This document shows positions 17,938 to 26,333 of a DNA stretch of 42,079 nt, piece by piece. A program made the position numbers and the translations under genes. The stretch covers positions 1 through 42,079 of the forward strand of contig CALUTK010000013.1 in the NCBI GenBank assembly GCA_944323675.1, written 5' to 3'. The notes beneath the pieces are model-generated. The model saw only the letters and a program-made list of their open reading frames with translations. It was not told the DNA's origin and did not search any database. The DNA comes from Candidatus Gastranaerophilales bacterium (GTDB lineage: Bacteria; Cyanobacteriota; Vampirovibrionia; Gastranaerophilales; Gastranaerophilaceae). Every line of letters begins with the position of its first letter. The first letter of the stretch is position 1.

Positions 17938-18570
17938 ATGAAAAACAAGTCTATTACTTTTACCTCAAAAATACGATTTGTCGACCGAAACATTTACAAT
18001 AAAATGGTCAAAAATAATAAAATCGGATATTTCCATAACACGCCGAATATATTAAAAGCCGACGAATTTTACTCCGAAGAAATCAGAACCTGCACGGGCG
18101 GCGGACTGGTAAATCCACATCTGGAAGCGGAAGGGTTCCATTTTTGGGATGATAAGCCGAATATTAAAAATTTTCCTGATAATATTAATAAGCTCTTTCG
18201 CTTTGTAAAAAATCCTGAAAGAGGAATTCTAATCGGAAGCAAACAAAGAGAGGAGAATCCGTATTCACTTGAGATGTTTACAAAATTCAAAAAAGTTTTC
18301 TTTGAACGCGTCAAAAACATTTCGTTATTTGAAAAACATAAGTTTGAGATATCAGAAAGCAACTATCATTATTCATTGAAAGATGACACATGGACGATTT
18401 ATTCAGCCTTCCGCCGCGATAACAATTCAGCACTTAAGCCTGTAAAAAATTTAGACGACTTGCTGGAATGTTTTGAAAATGTTTTAATTGCAGACGGGGA
18501 TAGGCTGTTTATCGGCAAAAAGGAAATTCTGCCGCAGGACTGTCCGGGAATTTTCGCACATAAAGATTAG
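17938..18570 (+). CDS. Hypothetical protein, 210 residues
   Basis: No family recognised. It is soluble and basic, with no signal peptide or membrane segment. It begins MKNKSITFTSKIRFVDRN and has aromatic-rich patches (EGFHFWDDKP, KLFRFVKNPERG). The gene starts 50 nt after the autotransporter stop. No Shine-Dalgarno is visible; a TATTAT lies 4 nt from the ATG, so expression could be leaderless or depend on readthrough. Its stop overlaps the stop of the convergent gene by four bases (18567-18570). Confidence 0.75.
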   Translation: MKNKSITFTSKIRFVDRNIYNKMVKNNKIGYFHNTPNILKADEFYSEEIRTCTGGGLVNPHLEAEGFHFWDDKPNIKNFPDNINKLFRFVKNPERGILIGSKQREENPYSLEMFTKFKKVFFERVKNISLFEKHKFEISESNYHYSLKDDTWTIYSAFRRDNNSALKPVKNLDDLLECFENVLIADGDRLFIGKKEILPQDCPGIFAHKD

Positions 18571-19178
18571 AAATACCGCTGGTATGAAATTTTATATAAA
18601 ATATTTTTTGCAGGAGATTTAAAATTCATATTTGCAGGATTTTTTCCGCTTATAAAATTGTAATCAGCTTCAATTAACAATTTATCTTTAGACGAGACAG
18701 AATAAGAAGCATTAAAAATTGCGCTGATGCCGGCAGTTGATTTTTTGTGCATAAAGTCTCTCATAAAACTCAGAGCAGGAGCAAATGACACATCCCATTT
18801 TTTAGCCGGGAGATTAAATCTGACAGGCGCGAATTCAACGGCGGCCGACTTAATCCTTTTAGAATACGCAACAATTCCGCGTCCCCAAGTGCTCAGATTC
18901 GGATGCTTATTCCATTCAAAATTATTAGTAACAATTCCGACAAATGTGCCTTTTTTCTGCGGGGTTACGGCTGCACCAAGAAAGGTTGAGAACTGATTTT
19001 TATCTGTTTTAAGTTCAAGATTGCCTCCCCTTAATAAAACAAATTCATCTTTCATAGGTGCTGCCACACCTACCTCCGAAAATATTTTTAGACCCTCGGG
19101 GAGTTTTATTTGAGCCTTTAAAGGGGCGTGTAAACAGGCAAACCCGAGCATGCCGGATAATATATTTTTTACTTTCAT
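18567..19178 (-). CDS. Secreted, probable outer-membrane beta-barrel protein
   Basis: A 203-residue protein starting MKVKNILSGMLGFACLHAPLKA, a signal peptide with cleavage expected after LKA. The mature part alternates polar and hydrophobic residues and ends ISYQRYF, the C-terminal aromatic typical of outer-membrane barrels assembled by BamA. I do not recognise a family. The start at 19178 lies exactly 7 nt after a TATAAT box. The alternative ATG at 19187 overlaps that box and would precede the transcript start. Function unknown. Confidence 0.75.
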   Translation of the reverse strand: MKVKNILSGMLGFACLHAPLKAQIKLPEGLKIFSEVGVAAPMKDEFVLLRGGNLELKTDKNQFSTFLGAAVTPQKKGTFVGIVTNNFEWNKHPNLSTWGRGIVAYSKRIKSAAVEFAPVRFNLPAKKWDVSFAPALSFMRDFMHKKSTAGISAIFNASYSVSSKDKLLIEADYNFISGKNPANMNFKSPAKNILYKISYQRYF

Positions 19179-19185
19179 AATCTTC

Positions 19186-19191
19186 ATTATA
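19186..19191 (-). promoter_or_regulatory. -10 box placing transcription at the start codon
   Basis: TATAAT on the minus strand, then GAAGATT, then ATG (19178-19176). Seven spacer bases put the expected first transcribed base at the start codon. No Shine-Dalgarno exists. It is the clearest leaderless candidate in the window. Confidence 0.55.
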
Positions 19192-19308
19192 GTAAATAAA
19201 ACCTTTGACGTATATAAGATATTTGTTATAAAATAAAAACAATTAAAATACCGCGCACATTCGAATTTAGAATTACGGATTCAGGCGGGGAACATATCGG
19301 AGAAAATT

Positions 19309-19791
19309 ATGAGAGAAGAATTACTTGCAATATTGGAAAAAAACAGCAGAATTGATTTTAAGGAACTTGCAGTGCTGCTTGGAGTTGAAGAAATAGCCGT
19401 GCTGGAGGAGCTTGAAAAATTAGAAAAAGAAGGGATAATATGCGGCTATCATACGCTTATCAACTGGGAAAAAACTTCTATTGAAAAAGTTACAGCCCTC
19501 ATTGAAGTAAAAGTAACTCCGCAAAGAGGACAGGGATTTGACAGGATTGCGGAGCGGATTTACAATTATCCGGAAGTAAAGGCTGTCTATTTAATCTCTG
19601 GCGGCTACGACCTTCTTGTAACTCTGGAAGAAAAAACATTAAAAGAAATTGCAAATTTTGTCTCCGATAAATTATCTACACTGGATAGCGTCCTGAGTAC
19701 GGCAACTCACTTTATCCTGAAAAAATATAAAGACCACGGAACAATTATCAATAAAAAATCCTCTGATGAAAGAGAGGTTATAACGCCATGA
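19309..19791 (+). CDS. Lrp/AsnC-family transcriptional regulator
   Basis: A 160-residue regulator. An N-terminal winged helix-turn-helix (about 1-50; IDFKELAVLLGVEEIAVLEE) is followed by an RAM/AsnC ligand-binding domain (about 65-145) with the characteristic GGYDLLVTLE. Members bind DNA as dimers or octamers and respond to amino acids. GGAG about 7 nt upstream supports the start. Its last four bases (ATGA) overlap the start of the aminotransferase gene, so the two are translationally coupled. The arrangement resembles Bacillus alaR-alaT, suggesting control of amino-acid transamination; that assignment is inference. Confidence 0.92.
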   Translation: MREELLAILEKNSRIDFKELAVLLGVEEIAVLEELEKLEKEGIICGYHTLINWEKTSIEKVTALIEVKVTPQRGQGFDRIAERIYNYPEVKAVYLISGGYDLLVTLEEKTLKEIANFVSDKLSTLDSVLSTATHFILKKYKDHGTIINKKSSDEREVITP

Positions 19792-20954
19792 GGAATTTTC
19801 TCTCCGACAAAGTAACAGCTCTAAAGCCATCCGGCATAAGGAAATTTTTTGATATTGTAAATGAAATGAAAGACGCAATCTCGCTCGGGGTGGGAGAACC
19901 GGACTTTGATACGCCGTGGCATATCAGGGATGAAGGAATTTACGCGCTTGAACGCGGCAGAACTTTTTACACATCAAATGCCGGCTTAAAGGATTTAAGA
20001 GAAGAAATTGCAAATTACCTAAAAAGAACTCAGGGGATACACTACAACCCTGACAATGAAATCCTTGTAACTGTCGGAGGTTCTGAAGCCATTGATATAG
20101 GTCTGCGCGCAATAATTAATCCCGGAGATGAAGTTATTATCCCACAGCCTTCATATGTTTCTTATGAGCCCTGCGCAATCCTTGCAGGCGCAAAACCGGT
20201 TATTATAGAGTTGAAAGCTGAGAATGAATTCCGCCTAAAACCGGACGAATTATTAAATGCAATAACTGATAAAACAAAAATTCTTATTCTCCCGTATCCA
20301 AATAATCCAACGGGTGCTATTATGGAAAAGGAAGATTTAGAGGCTGTCGCAAGGATTATAAAAGAAAAAGATATCCTTGTAATGTCTGATGAAATATATG
20401 CGGCACTGACATATAAAGGAAAACACGTATCAATAGCATCACTCGACGGGATGAAAGAGCGCACTATTTTGATAAACGGGTTTTCAAAGGCATATGCTAT
20501 GACCGGATGGAGACTTGGGTTTGCCTGTGCACCGAAAGAGATTACGGCACAGATGACAAAAATCCATCAGTATGCAATTATGTGCGCGCCGACAACAAGC
20601 CAGTATGCAGCAGTAAGCGCCTTAAGAAACGGCGATAATGACGTTGAGATGATGAGACAATCATATAATCAGCGCAGGAGGTTCCTCCTTAATGCATTCA
20701 AAGAAATGGGGCTTGAATGCTTTGAACCGTACGGAGCATTTTATGTATTCCCTTGCATAAAAGAATTCAATATGACAAGTGAAGAATTTGCGACAAAATT
20801 ATTGATGGAAGAAAAAGTCGCGGTGGTTCCGGGGACTGCATTCGGCGAATGCGGGGAAGGGTTTGTTAGAATTTCATACGCGTATTCACTTGAAAACCTC
20901 AAAGAAGCCCTCTCCAGAATAGAAAACTTTATCAAAAAGCACCGGAAAGAATAG
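19788..20954 (+). CDS. Class I/II PLP-dependent aminotransferase
   Basis: A 388-residue fold-type I aminotransferase. SKAYAMTGWRLGF (233-245) contains the PLP-binding Lys234 and the phosphate-contacting Arg242. PYPNNPTG (169-176) carries the Asn that contacts the cofactor ring region, and SDEIYA holds Asp201. The C-terminal FVRISYA holds the carboxylate-binding Arg. It transfers an amino group between an amino acid and a 2-oxo acid in the cytosol. Sequence type and the coupled AsnC regulator suggest an alanine or aromatic/aspartate-type enzyme (AlaT/PatA-like). Substrate cannot be fixed. It ends 8 nt from the convergent VWA gene. Confidence 0.92.
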   Translation: MRNFLSDKVTALKPSGIRKFFDIVNEMKDAISLGVGEPDFDTPWHIRDEGIYALERGRTFYTSNAGLKDLREEIANYLKRTQGIHYNPDNEILVTVGGSEAIDIGLRAIINPGDEVIIPQPSYVSYEPCAILAGAKPVIIELKAENEFRLKPDELLNAITDKTKILILPYPNNPTGAIMEKEDLEAVARIIKEKDILVMSDEIYAALTYKGKHVSIASLDGMKERTILINGFSKAYAMTGWRLGFACAPKEITAQMTKIHQYAIMCAPTTSQYAAVSALRNGDNDVEMMRQSYNQRRRFLLNAFKEMGLECFEPYGAFYVFPCIKEFNMTSEEFATKLLMEEKVAVVPGTAFGECGEGFVRISYAYSLENLKEALSRIENFIKKHRKE

Positions 20955-20962
20955 ATATCCAA

Positions 20963-21802
20963 TTAGTCATACTCATACTTCTGCTCCAGCGGCACAAATC
21001 TGTAATGGATTTGTTTATTTTTCGGTTTTGTATTTGTTTTTGGAGGAGCTTCTATACTTTTTATAAGCGACTTTGAAAAAATTTTCGGATCTCTGGAGTT
21101 AATATAGTAAAAATCTCCTTTTGTGGCTTCAGAAAGACAGCGCAAATTGGAATTCCCGCCTATAGCAATCACATCAATAACAATATCTCTACGGCTTGCC
21201 ACAAGCGATTTTATATACGCACAAGGATCACCGTCACATGTATCAAAGCCATCGGTGACAAGAATTATTTTCTTTTTCGACTTTTTATAAAAATTTGACA
21301 AATCTTTATTAACAGTCTCTTTTAACGCATAAGTAAGAGGTGTAAGATTACCGATTTTAGCGGAATCAAGACCGGCAATGATTGATGAATTATTATAACG
21401 TCTCGGAAAAACTGCAAGTTTTGTGGATTTACAAAGCTCTTCCCTGGCATATTTGGATGTAAAATAGGGGCCAGATACGTACACTCTGTATTTTTTACTA
21501 TAAATTTTTGTATTTTGGGGTACACCCTGCCCGAAAACCCGTAAGCCTACTTTTGTATTTGAAGGGATCTCGGGAACTACAGTCTTTAAAACATCTTTAG
21601 CAAGATTTATCCAATTAACCATACTTGAGGAATAATCCACCAGAAGCATAATAACAACATATTCGTTTGCTTGTATGTAATCATTTTCTTTGTATTCATC
21701 AGGTGTATATACCTGATAATATTTTGTAGCAGCAAAAGCTACAGGTGACATAGTAAACATCAATATAAAAAATATAATAATAGCTTTTTTCATGACATCC
21801 AT
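20963..21802 (-). CDS. Exported VWA-domain protein, paralogue 2
   Basis: A 279-residue protein with a signal peptide or N-terminal anchor (KKAIIIFFILMFTMSPVAFA). A von Willebrand factor A domain (about 48-235) follows. Its metal site is visible: DYSSSM, then TPLTYAL, then VTDGFDTCDGDPC, with paired cysteines in the last motif. The tail is short and basic. It starts directly after the stop of its neighbour (TAG-ATG), so the two are co-translated. The second methionine (21793) could be the true start. The proteins match through most of their length (SKxAxFPxxxNSSxIxxGLxSAKIGxxTPLTYAL), showing a tandem duplication. The role is probably metal-dependent adhesion or envelope assembly; no partner is proven. 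Confidence 0.88.
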   Translation of the reverse strand: MDVMKKAIIIFFILMFTMSPVAFAATKYYQVYTPDEYKENDYIQANEYVVIMLLVDYSSSMVNWINLAKDVLKTVVPEIPSNTKVGLRVFGQGVPQNTKIYSKKYRVYVSGPYFTSKYAREELCKSTKLAVFPRRYNNSSIIAGLDSAKIGNLTPLTYALKETVNKDLSNFYKKSKKKIILVTDGFDTCDGDPCAYIKSLVASRRDIVIDVIAIGGNSNLRCLSEATKGDFYYINSRDPKIFSKSLIKSIEAPPKTNTKPKNKQIHYRFVPLEQKYEYD

Positions 21803-22591
21803 CTACTTAATATACTGATAATGAACCTGACCGCCCTGCTGGCGTCCTTGAACCCCCTGCTGCGGTTTAAATGAACTTTCAGGCTGAGTGCCGAAGGTAA
21901 CGCCCATAGCATTTCCAAAATCCGTGTCCGTTCCGATTTTATAGTATTTCCCGTTAGTTGAATCAGAAAGGCACCTTAAAGTATCAGAACCGTTTACGAT
22001 AATTACATCAATCACGATATCAGAGCGTGTCACCGCAAGTTTTTTCACAAAAGAACACGGGTCGCCGTGGCAGGTTTCGCCGCCGTCTGTTACTAGGATT
22101 ATTTTCTTTTTAACTTTCAGCGGAAACGATGAAAAATCCTGATAAACAGTTTTTTCTAAAGCATACGTAAGCGGAGTGGCAGAACCTATTCTTGCAGAAT
22201 TTAAACCGGAAACGATTGCGGAACTGTTTGATTTTTGAGGGAAAGTAACCAGTCTTGAAGCCTTACATGCCTGAAACATATCAGCAAGAAAAAAATCATT
22301 TGAACTCTGACCGAAAACCCTTAAACCCACATTTGTCCCTGCCGGAACTTTCGGTAATATTGAAACAAGTGTCGATTTCGCAAGATTAATCCAGTGCTCC
22401 ATACTTGATGAATAATCCACAACCAGTTCAATTACATCTCCTGACTGATTAAGATTTGACCTTACAAGATTACTCTGCTTATAAACGGTCGGAGTATAAA
22501 CATTGTAATTTTTCGACTTTGCAAGCACTGCCGAAAAAATACCTAAAGCCAGACTCAAAGTTATTACAGCTATTTTCTTTATTTGACGCAT
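21803..22591 (-). CDS. Exported VWA-domain protein, paralogue 1
   Basis: A 262-residue paralogue of the next gene downstream. The signal peptide is KKIAVITLSLALGIFSAVLA. The VWA domain has the metal-binding set DYSSSM, TPLTYAL and VTDGGETCHGDPC. That last motif is typical of Ca-activated-chloride-channel-like bacterial VWA proteins. The C-terminal 30 residues are Gln/Gly-rich (QQGVQGRQQGGQ). The start at 22591 has no Shine-Dalgarno but a TATAAT 11 nt upstream, so it may be leaderless. It diverges from the envelope cluster that starts at 22677. Confidence 0.88.
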   Translation of the reverse strand: MRQIKKIAVITLSLALGIFSAVLAKSKNYNVYTPTVYKQSNLVRSNLNQSGDVIELVVDYSSSMEHWINLAKSTLVSILPKVPAGTNVGLRVFGQSSNDFFLADMFQACKASRLVTFPQKSNSSAIVSGLNSARIGSATPLTYALEKTVYQDFSSFPLKVKKKIILVTDGGETCHGDPCSFVKKLAVTRSDIVIDVIIVNGSDTLRCLSDSTNGKYYKIGTDTDFGNAMGVTFGTQPESSFKPQQGVQGRQQGGQVHYQYIK

Positions 22592-22602
22592 AATTCACTA
22601 TC

Positions 22603-22608
22603 ATTATA
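22603..22608 (-). promoter_or_regulatory. -10 box of the VWA gene pair
   Basis: TATAAT on the minus strand, 11 nt from the ATG at 22591, with no Shine-Dalgarno between. It is back-to-back with the promoter at 22639-22668. Confidence 0.4.
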
Positions 22609-22638
22609 TATTTATTAGTTAATAAATGCAAATTTTTA

Positions 22639-22668
22639 TTTACAAAGAGCTATCGCATAAAGTATAAT
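22639..22668 (+). promoter_or_regulatory. Promoter of the envelope gene cluster
   Basis: TTTACA (22639-22644), 18-nt spacer, TATAAT (22663-22668). The ATG at 22677 is only 8 nt beyond the -10, again without a Shine-Dalgarno. The 85-bp gap to the divergent VWA genes contains both promoters. Confidence 0.6.
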
Positions 22669-22676
22669 AAATAATA

Positions 22677-23813
22677 ATGAGTATGAAAAAAATAATAAGC
22701 TTATTTTTAATATTTTTACTGACAGCAAACAGCGTTCTGGCGGAAGAAGTCGCAAGGCTTTATAACGTGAAAGATACCGACACATCAAAAGCCGCAAAAG
22801 TAATCCGCCCGCTTTTTAATATGACGGGATTCAGAACAATTGCGGAGGACAATTTTTATATAATTGAAAATCCGTCTTTAAATATCTATCACGTAATTAT
22901 ACTGAAACCTAACGGCACGGACTGTTATTACTATTACCTCTCAAATGACGACACGGATTTGAATAAAAGAATTCTTGATAACTTTGACAGCTATGATATT
23001 GATACAAAAAGAATACGTAATTCAGCGTTTTTGCTTCTTTTCCATAGCGAAGCGTCAGAATTTCTTGCCAATAGTTCATCCGGGATAAAGGCTGTATCGA
23101 ATGTTCAGGAGGTAATTACACTCCAGCCTGCAGAACAGGATTACGATTTCAGCGATGAGGCACAGGCAAGGTTTGACAACAGAACCTCTGCGATAACCCC
23201 TCAGGCTCCTGTAACATTACCAAAAGAACCTGTCATTCAGCCTGAAAGACAAAATGTTTTAAAAGGTTCCGTTGTAAGAGTTGATGCGGGGCAGCAGTTC
23301 AATGCGGTTTTATCTTCTACAATAAGTTCCGACAGCATAACCAATAACGATAAAATATCTGCACTACTTGAATCCGACTGGGTTGTAAACGGCACTCTCA
23401 TAGCTCCTGCCGGAAGCATTGTGAGCGGAAGTGTAGTAGATTCACGCGCCGCAACATTTGCAATGGGGGATGGCAAAATAGGATTAAACTTTAATCAGAT
23501 AATGACTCCTGACGGGAAAGTTATTCAGCTTACGACAAATGAAGTTTACATTGTCGGAGATTCACCGCGCGCGAAAAGAATTGCAGGAAGAGTTGCCGGC
23601 GGCGCACTCGGCGGACTTTTACTCGGAGCATTGTTCCTCTTGGGCGGAGCTGATCCGACAGGAGCACTCGTAAGCGGTGCGGCTATCGGAGGTGCCTTTG
23701 GAGCAGCCTCTGCCGTTGCACAAAAAGGGGAAGAAGTTTATGTTCCGGAAGGCACGGTTCTGCAGATTATGCTCGCCGAACCTATGACCGCCCAGCCTTA
23801 CTATAGAATATAA
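22677..23813 (+). CDS. Secreted protein with C-terminal TrbI/VirB10-like barrel domain (tentative)
   Basis: A 378-residue protein with a signal peptide (KKIISLFLIFLLTANSVLAEE). Residues 25-145 form an unknown domain, and a proline-rich linker follows (about 150-195). The C-terminal part starts LKGSVVRVDAGQQFNAVL and has GTLIAPAGSIVSGSV and a glycine-zipper hydrophobic stretch (RVAGGALGGLLLGALFLLGG, about 308-327). Its pattern of apparent beta strands around a glycine-rich helix recalls the TrbI/VirB10 outer-membrane ring domain. I offer this only as a structural guess. It is first in a cluster; the next gene begins 10 nt after its stop. Confidence 0.75.
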   Translation: MSMKKIISLFLIFLLTANSVLAEEVARLYNVKDTDTSKAAKVIRPLFNMTGFRTIAEDNFYIIENPSLNIYHVIILKPNGTDCYYYYLSNDDTDLNKRILDNFDSYDIDTKRIRNSAFLLLFHSEASEFLANSSSGIKAVSNVQEVITLQPAEQDYDFSDEAQARFDNRTSAITPQAPVTLPKEPVIQPERQNVLKGSVVRVDAGQQFNAVLSSTISSDSITNNDKISALLESDWVVNGTLIAPAGSIVSGSVVDSRAATFAMGDGKIGLNFNQIMTPDGKVIQLTTNEVYIVGDSPRAKRIAGRVAGGALGGLLLGALFLLGGADPTGALVSGAAIGGAFGAASAVAQKGEEVYVPEGTVLQIMLAEPMTAQPYYRI

Positions 23814-23823
23814 AAGGATTAAT

Positions 23824-25392
23824 ATGGCTTTAACTATACATTCACTAAAACAGGAAAAAACTTTTGACAACAAAGATTTTATAACAATCGGCTCAAACCC
23901 TCAGTGCGATTTTCATATTGATTTAGGGGAAGATTGTATGCTCACCGTGCATTTTGATAAAACAGGAACAAAGTGCGTTGTGACAAATAATTTCCCGAAT
24001 AATAAAATCCTCTTTAAAGGACAGCCGATAAAAGAAAGAATTGTCTTTGACAACGTCTGCAAGCTTCTTGTGGCAGACAGCGACGAATTTATCAGCATGA
24101 AACTTTCTCCTGATAAACGCACCGCAACAACATCCCCGCAGCAGGCACAGCCGCAGGTGAAAATGGTTGAAAACCCTGTTCTTACAAAACTCGAAAAAAA
24201 TAAATCAGAACTTGAAAAATACCGTATTGCAATCACAAAACAGATTGCATTTTCCGTAAGCGATATAAAAAAACGGCTTTCTGTAAGCACTAAAACAGGA
24301 ATATTTTTGAATATCGCCCTATTTGTAAGTTCAGTCGTGACAGCATTCGGGATAACAAACTACCTTATGGGGCTTCCGATTGAAATGAGCGCTAATTTCA
24401 CAAATATGCCGACTAATATAAAAGTTCTGTTTCTTTTCTCAATAGTTGTCTACGGGGTTTCTCTTATTTTAAAACAGGGGATTTATCTGGCACTGCAGAA
24501 TATTGAAAGAAGAGAATCAAAATTCGCGCAGAATATAATGCTGACACTTTCAGGAATTTTTATGACAGCATTTTACGCCGTTAATATGATTTATTACATG
24601 AACCCTGACCACAGGTTTGTATTTGCGGCGCTGATATCTTTATTCTTTATCGGATTGAATATAACGATTGCAATCGGGTCAGGATACTTCAAATTCAACA
24701 ACCGCACGCTTTCTATGGAACTTGATAAATTTGAATTCCGTGAGGATTTTGAAAGAGTTCTAAATGAATACCAGAACTGGATTTCGCGATATGTGAACAG
24801 CCTTGGCGATACAAAATTAAACTATATAAAAGATAAAATGTTTATGCTGCAATTAAAAGGACTCGGAGAAACTATCGTCGGAATTTTGACTGCACCATTT
24901 CTTGCGTACGGGGTATCTAATACACTTGCGATATGTTTTCCGGAAGCAGCCGGCTGGGTCAGGATTTCAGGTTTAAGATTCAGTCCCGTATTTCTCGTAC
25001 TTGCGACAATGCTTATAATTTTTGCGTTCTTCTCCTTCGTAAACAGTTTCCTCTGCGGAAGAAAAATTTCAGGGTCAGACGTTATAAAACTCGACGGATT
25101 CAGAGATTACCTCTCTCACGGAACTGATATTTACGGGTTGGAAAACACACGAAAAATTAACCTTGAAAAAAATCGTTCGCTGATTATCGGGATTGCGATT
25201 ATATTTATTGAATTTTCAATGAACGTTTCATATTTTATGACAGAAATCGGCTCCGATATGCAGGGAATGCTGTTGAGCCTTGTGTCAGCACTTGTTCCGA
25301 CAGCGCTGCTGATTGCGGAAACTTATATGCTCGGCAAAACAAAATACGATATTGAAGTAAGCGACAGCCTGCTTGCTAAACTGGATAAATAA
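23824..25392 (+). CDS. FHA-like domain fused to a polytopic membrane protein
   Basis: A 522-residue protein. Residues 1-100 look like a forkhead-associated fold (FITIGSNPQCDFHIDLGED), but the usual GR and SxxH phosphothreonine-binding residues are degenerate. A linker and coiled-coil (about 105-160) precede roughly eight hydrophobic segments between 165 and 505. No transporter signature is seen. The start is 10 nt after the previous stop, preceded by AAAGGA. The last base of its stop codon is the first base of the next ATG (TAATG at 25390-25394), so the genes are coupled. It may be the inner-membrane scaffold of the complex implied by this cluster (inference). Confidence 0.78.
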   Translation: MALTIHSLKQEKTFDNKDFITIGSNPQCDFHIDLGEDCMLTVHFDKTGTKCVVTNNFPNNKILFKGQPIKERIVFDNVCKLLVADSDEFISMKLSPDKRTATTSPQQAQPQVKMVENPVLTKLEKNKSELEKYRIAITKQIAFSVSDIKKRLSVSTKTGIFLNIALFVSSVVTAFGITNYLMGLPIEMSANFTNMPTNIKVLFLFSIVVYGVSLILKQGIYLALQNIERRESKFAQNIMLTLSGIFMTAFYAVNMIYYMNPDHRFVFAALISLFFIGLNITIAIGSGYFKFNNRTLSMELDKFEFREDFERVLNEYQNWISRYVNSLGDTKLNYIKDKMFMLQLKGLGETIVGILTAPFLAYGVSNTLAICFPEAAGWVRISGLRFSPVFLVLATMLIIFAFFSFVNSFLCGRKISGSDVIKLDGFRDYLSHGTDIYGLENTRKINLEKNRSLIIGIAIIFIEFSMNVSYFMTEIGSDMQGMLLSLVSALVPTALLIAETYMLGKTKYDIEVSDSLLAKLDK

Positions 25393-26333
25393 TGAACAGA
25401 ATTATAATCTTATTTTTAATATCATTTGTAACGGTGACGGGGCTAATCGCGGCACTTAACCCTGAAATGCAAAAACCAGTACGCTTTGCCGCGGCAAATA
25501 TGGGGATTGAAAACGTAACAGAAGAAGTTGCAGTAACGAAATCTCCGATTATTGAAGATACAGGGATTGAAATTCAGGAAGTTGAAATAAAACCGCAGCT
25601 TCAAAAAACAGAAATTACAGAGAAAAAAGTTAAAGTCCAGCCTCAAAAGAATAAAGTTTCAACGCAGAGCGTAAAAATACAGCCGCAAAAAACACAAATC
25701 AAAGAAAAACAGGTAAAAGTAACCCCTCAAAAAACCCAAACAACAAAAACTCCTGTAAAAACGCAATCCACAAAAGCTTCCCAAACAGTAAAGAATGTCA
25801 AAACACCTGTGGAACTTCCGAAATCCATTCAGGAAATCGTTAAAAACGAAACGCCTAAAACTATTCAACCACAGCCGCAAAAACAAACAACAGTTGCACA
25901 AAAAACGACTCCTGCGGTCACATTACCCAAACAGCAGGAAGAACCAAAAACCGTTTTAACAGAGGAAGAAGAAGTTATCCTCTGGAACAAATGGCGGAGC
26001 GACCTACAAAATCAGGTTATGAAAGATTCCCGTATTGCCGCCCCGATGGGAACCCGTTTCAGATTTTCGTTCACGGTGGATAAGTTCGGCAATATCTCAA
26101 ACCTCAGAGTTTGGTCTGATACGCCTTACTTTACGCCGATGGCTGTCAGCAGCATAAAACCGGTAATTTTAAGTTATCAGGGTAAAAATATTCTGAAATT
26201 TCCAAAAGGCACAAAACGTATTCAAACCAATGTTGTCGGCGGATTTGTGATTGCAACGTACGAAAAATACAGCAAACCCGACGATTACGCGGATGTAGAA
26301 AAGATAAGAAGGTTAAAAAATGTTCAGATGTAG
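25392..26333 (+). CDS. TonB/TolA-like envelope protein with KPQ-rich linker
   Basis: A 313-residue protein. One N-terminal hydrophobic segment (about 3-22) anchors it. A long linker (about 60-190) holds imperfect 15-20-residue repeats around KVKVQPQK and KVTPQKTQ, suited to crossing the periplasm. The C-terminal 115 residues contain WNKWRSDLQNQVMKDS, FTVDKFGNISNLRVW and a final strand-rich region. This matches the layout of TonB or TolA C-terminal domains. No ExbB/ExbD is visible here. It overlaps the next gene by 14 bp. Base composition in the linker is A-rich because of Lys and Gln codons. Confidence 0.78.
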   Translation: MNRIIILFLISFVTVTGLIAALNPEMQKPVRFAAANMGIENVTEEVAVTKSPIIEDTGIEIQEVEIKPQLQKTEITEKKVKVQPQKNKVSTQSVKIQPQKTQIKEKQVKVTPQKTQTTKTPVKTQSTKASQTVKNVKTPVELPKSIQEIVKNETPKTIQPQPQKQTTVAQKTTPAVTLPKQQEEPKTVLTEEEEVILWNKWRSDLQNQVMKDSRIAAPMGTRFRFSFTVDKFGNISNLRVWSDTPYFTPMAVSSIKPVILSYQGKNILKFPKGTKRIQTNVVGGFVIATYEKYSKPDDYADVEKIRRLKNVQM

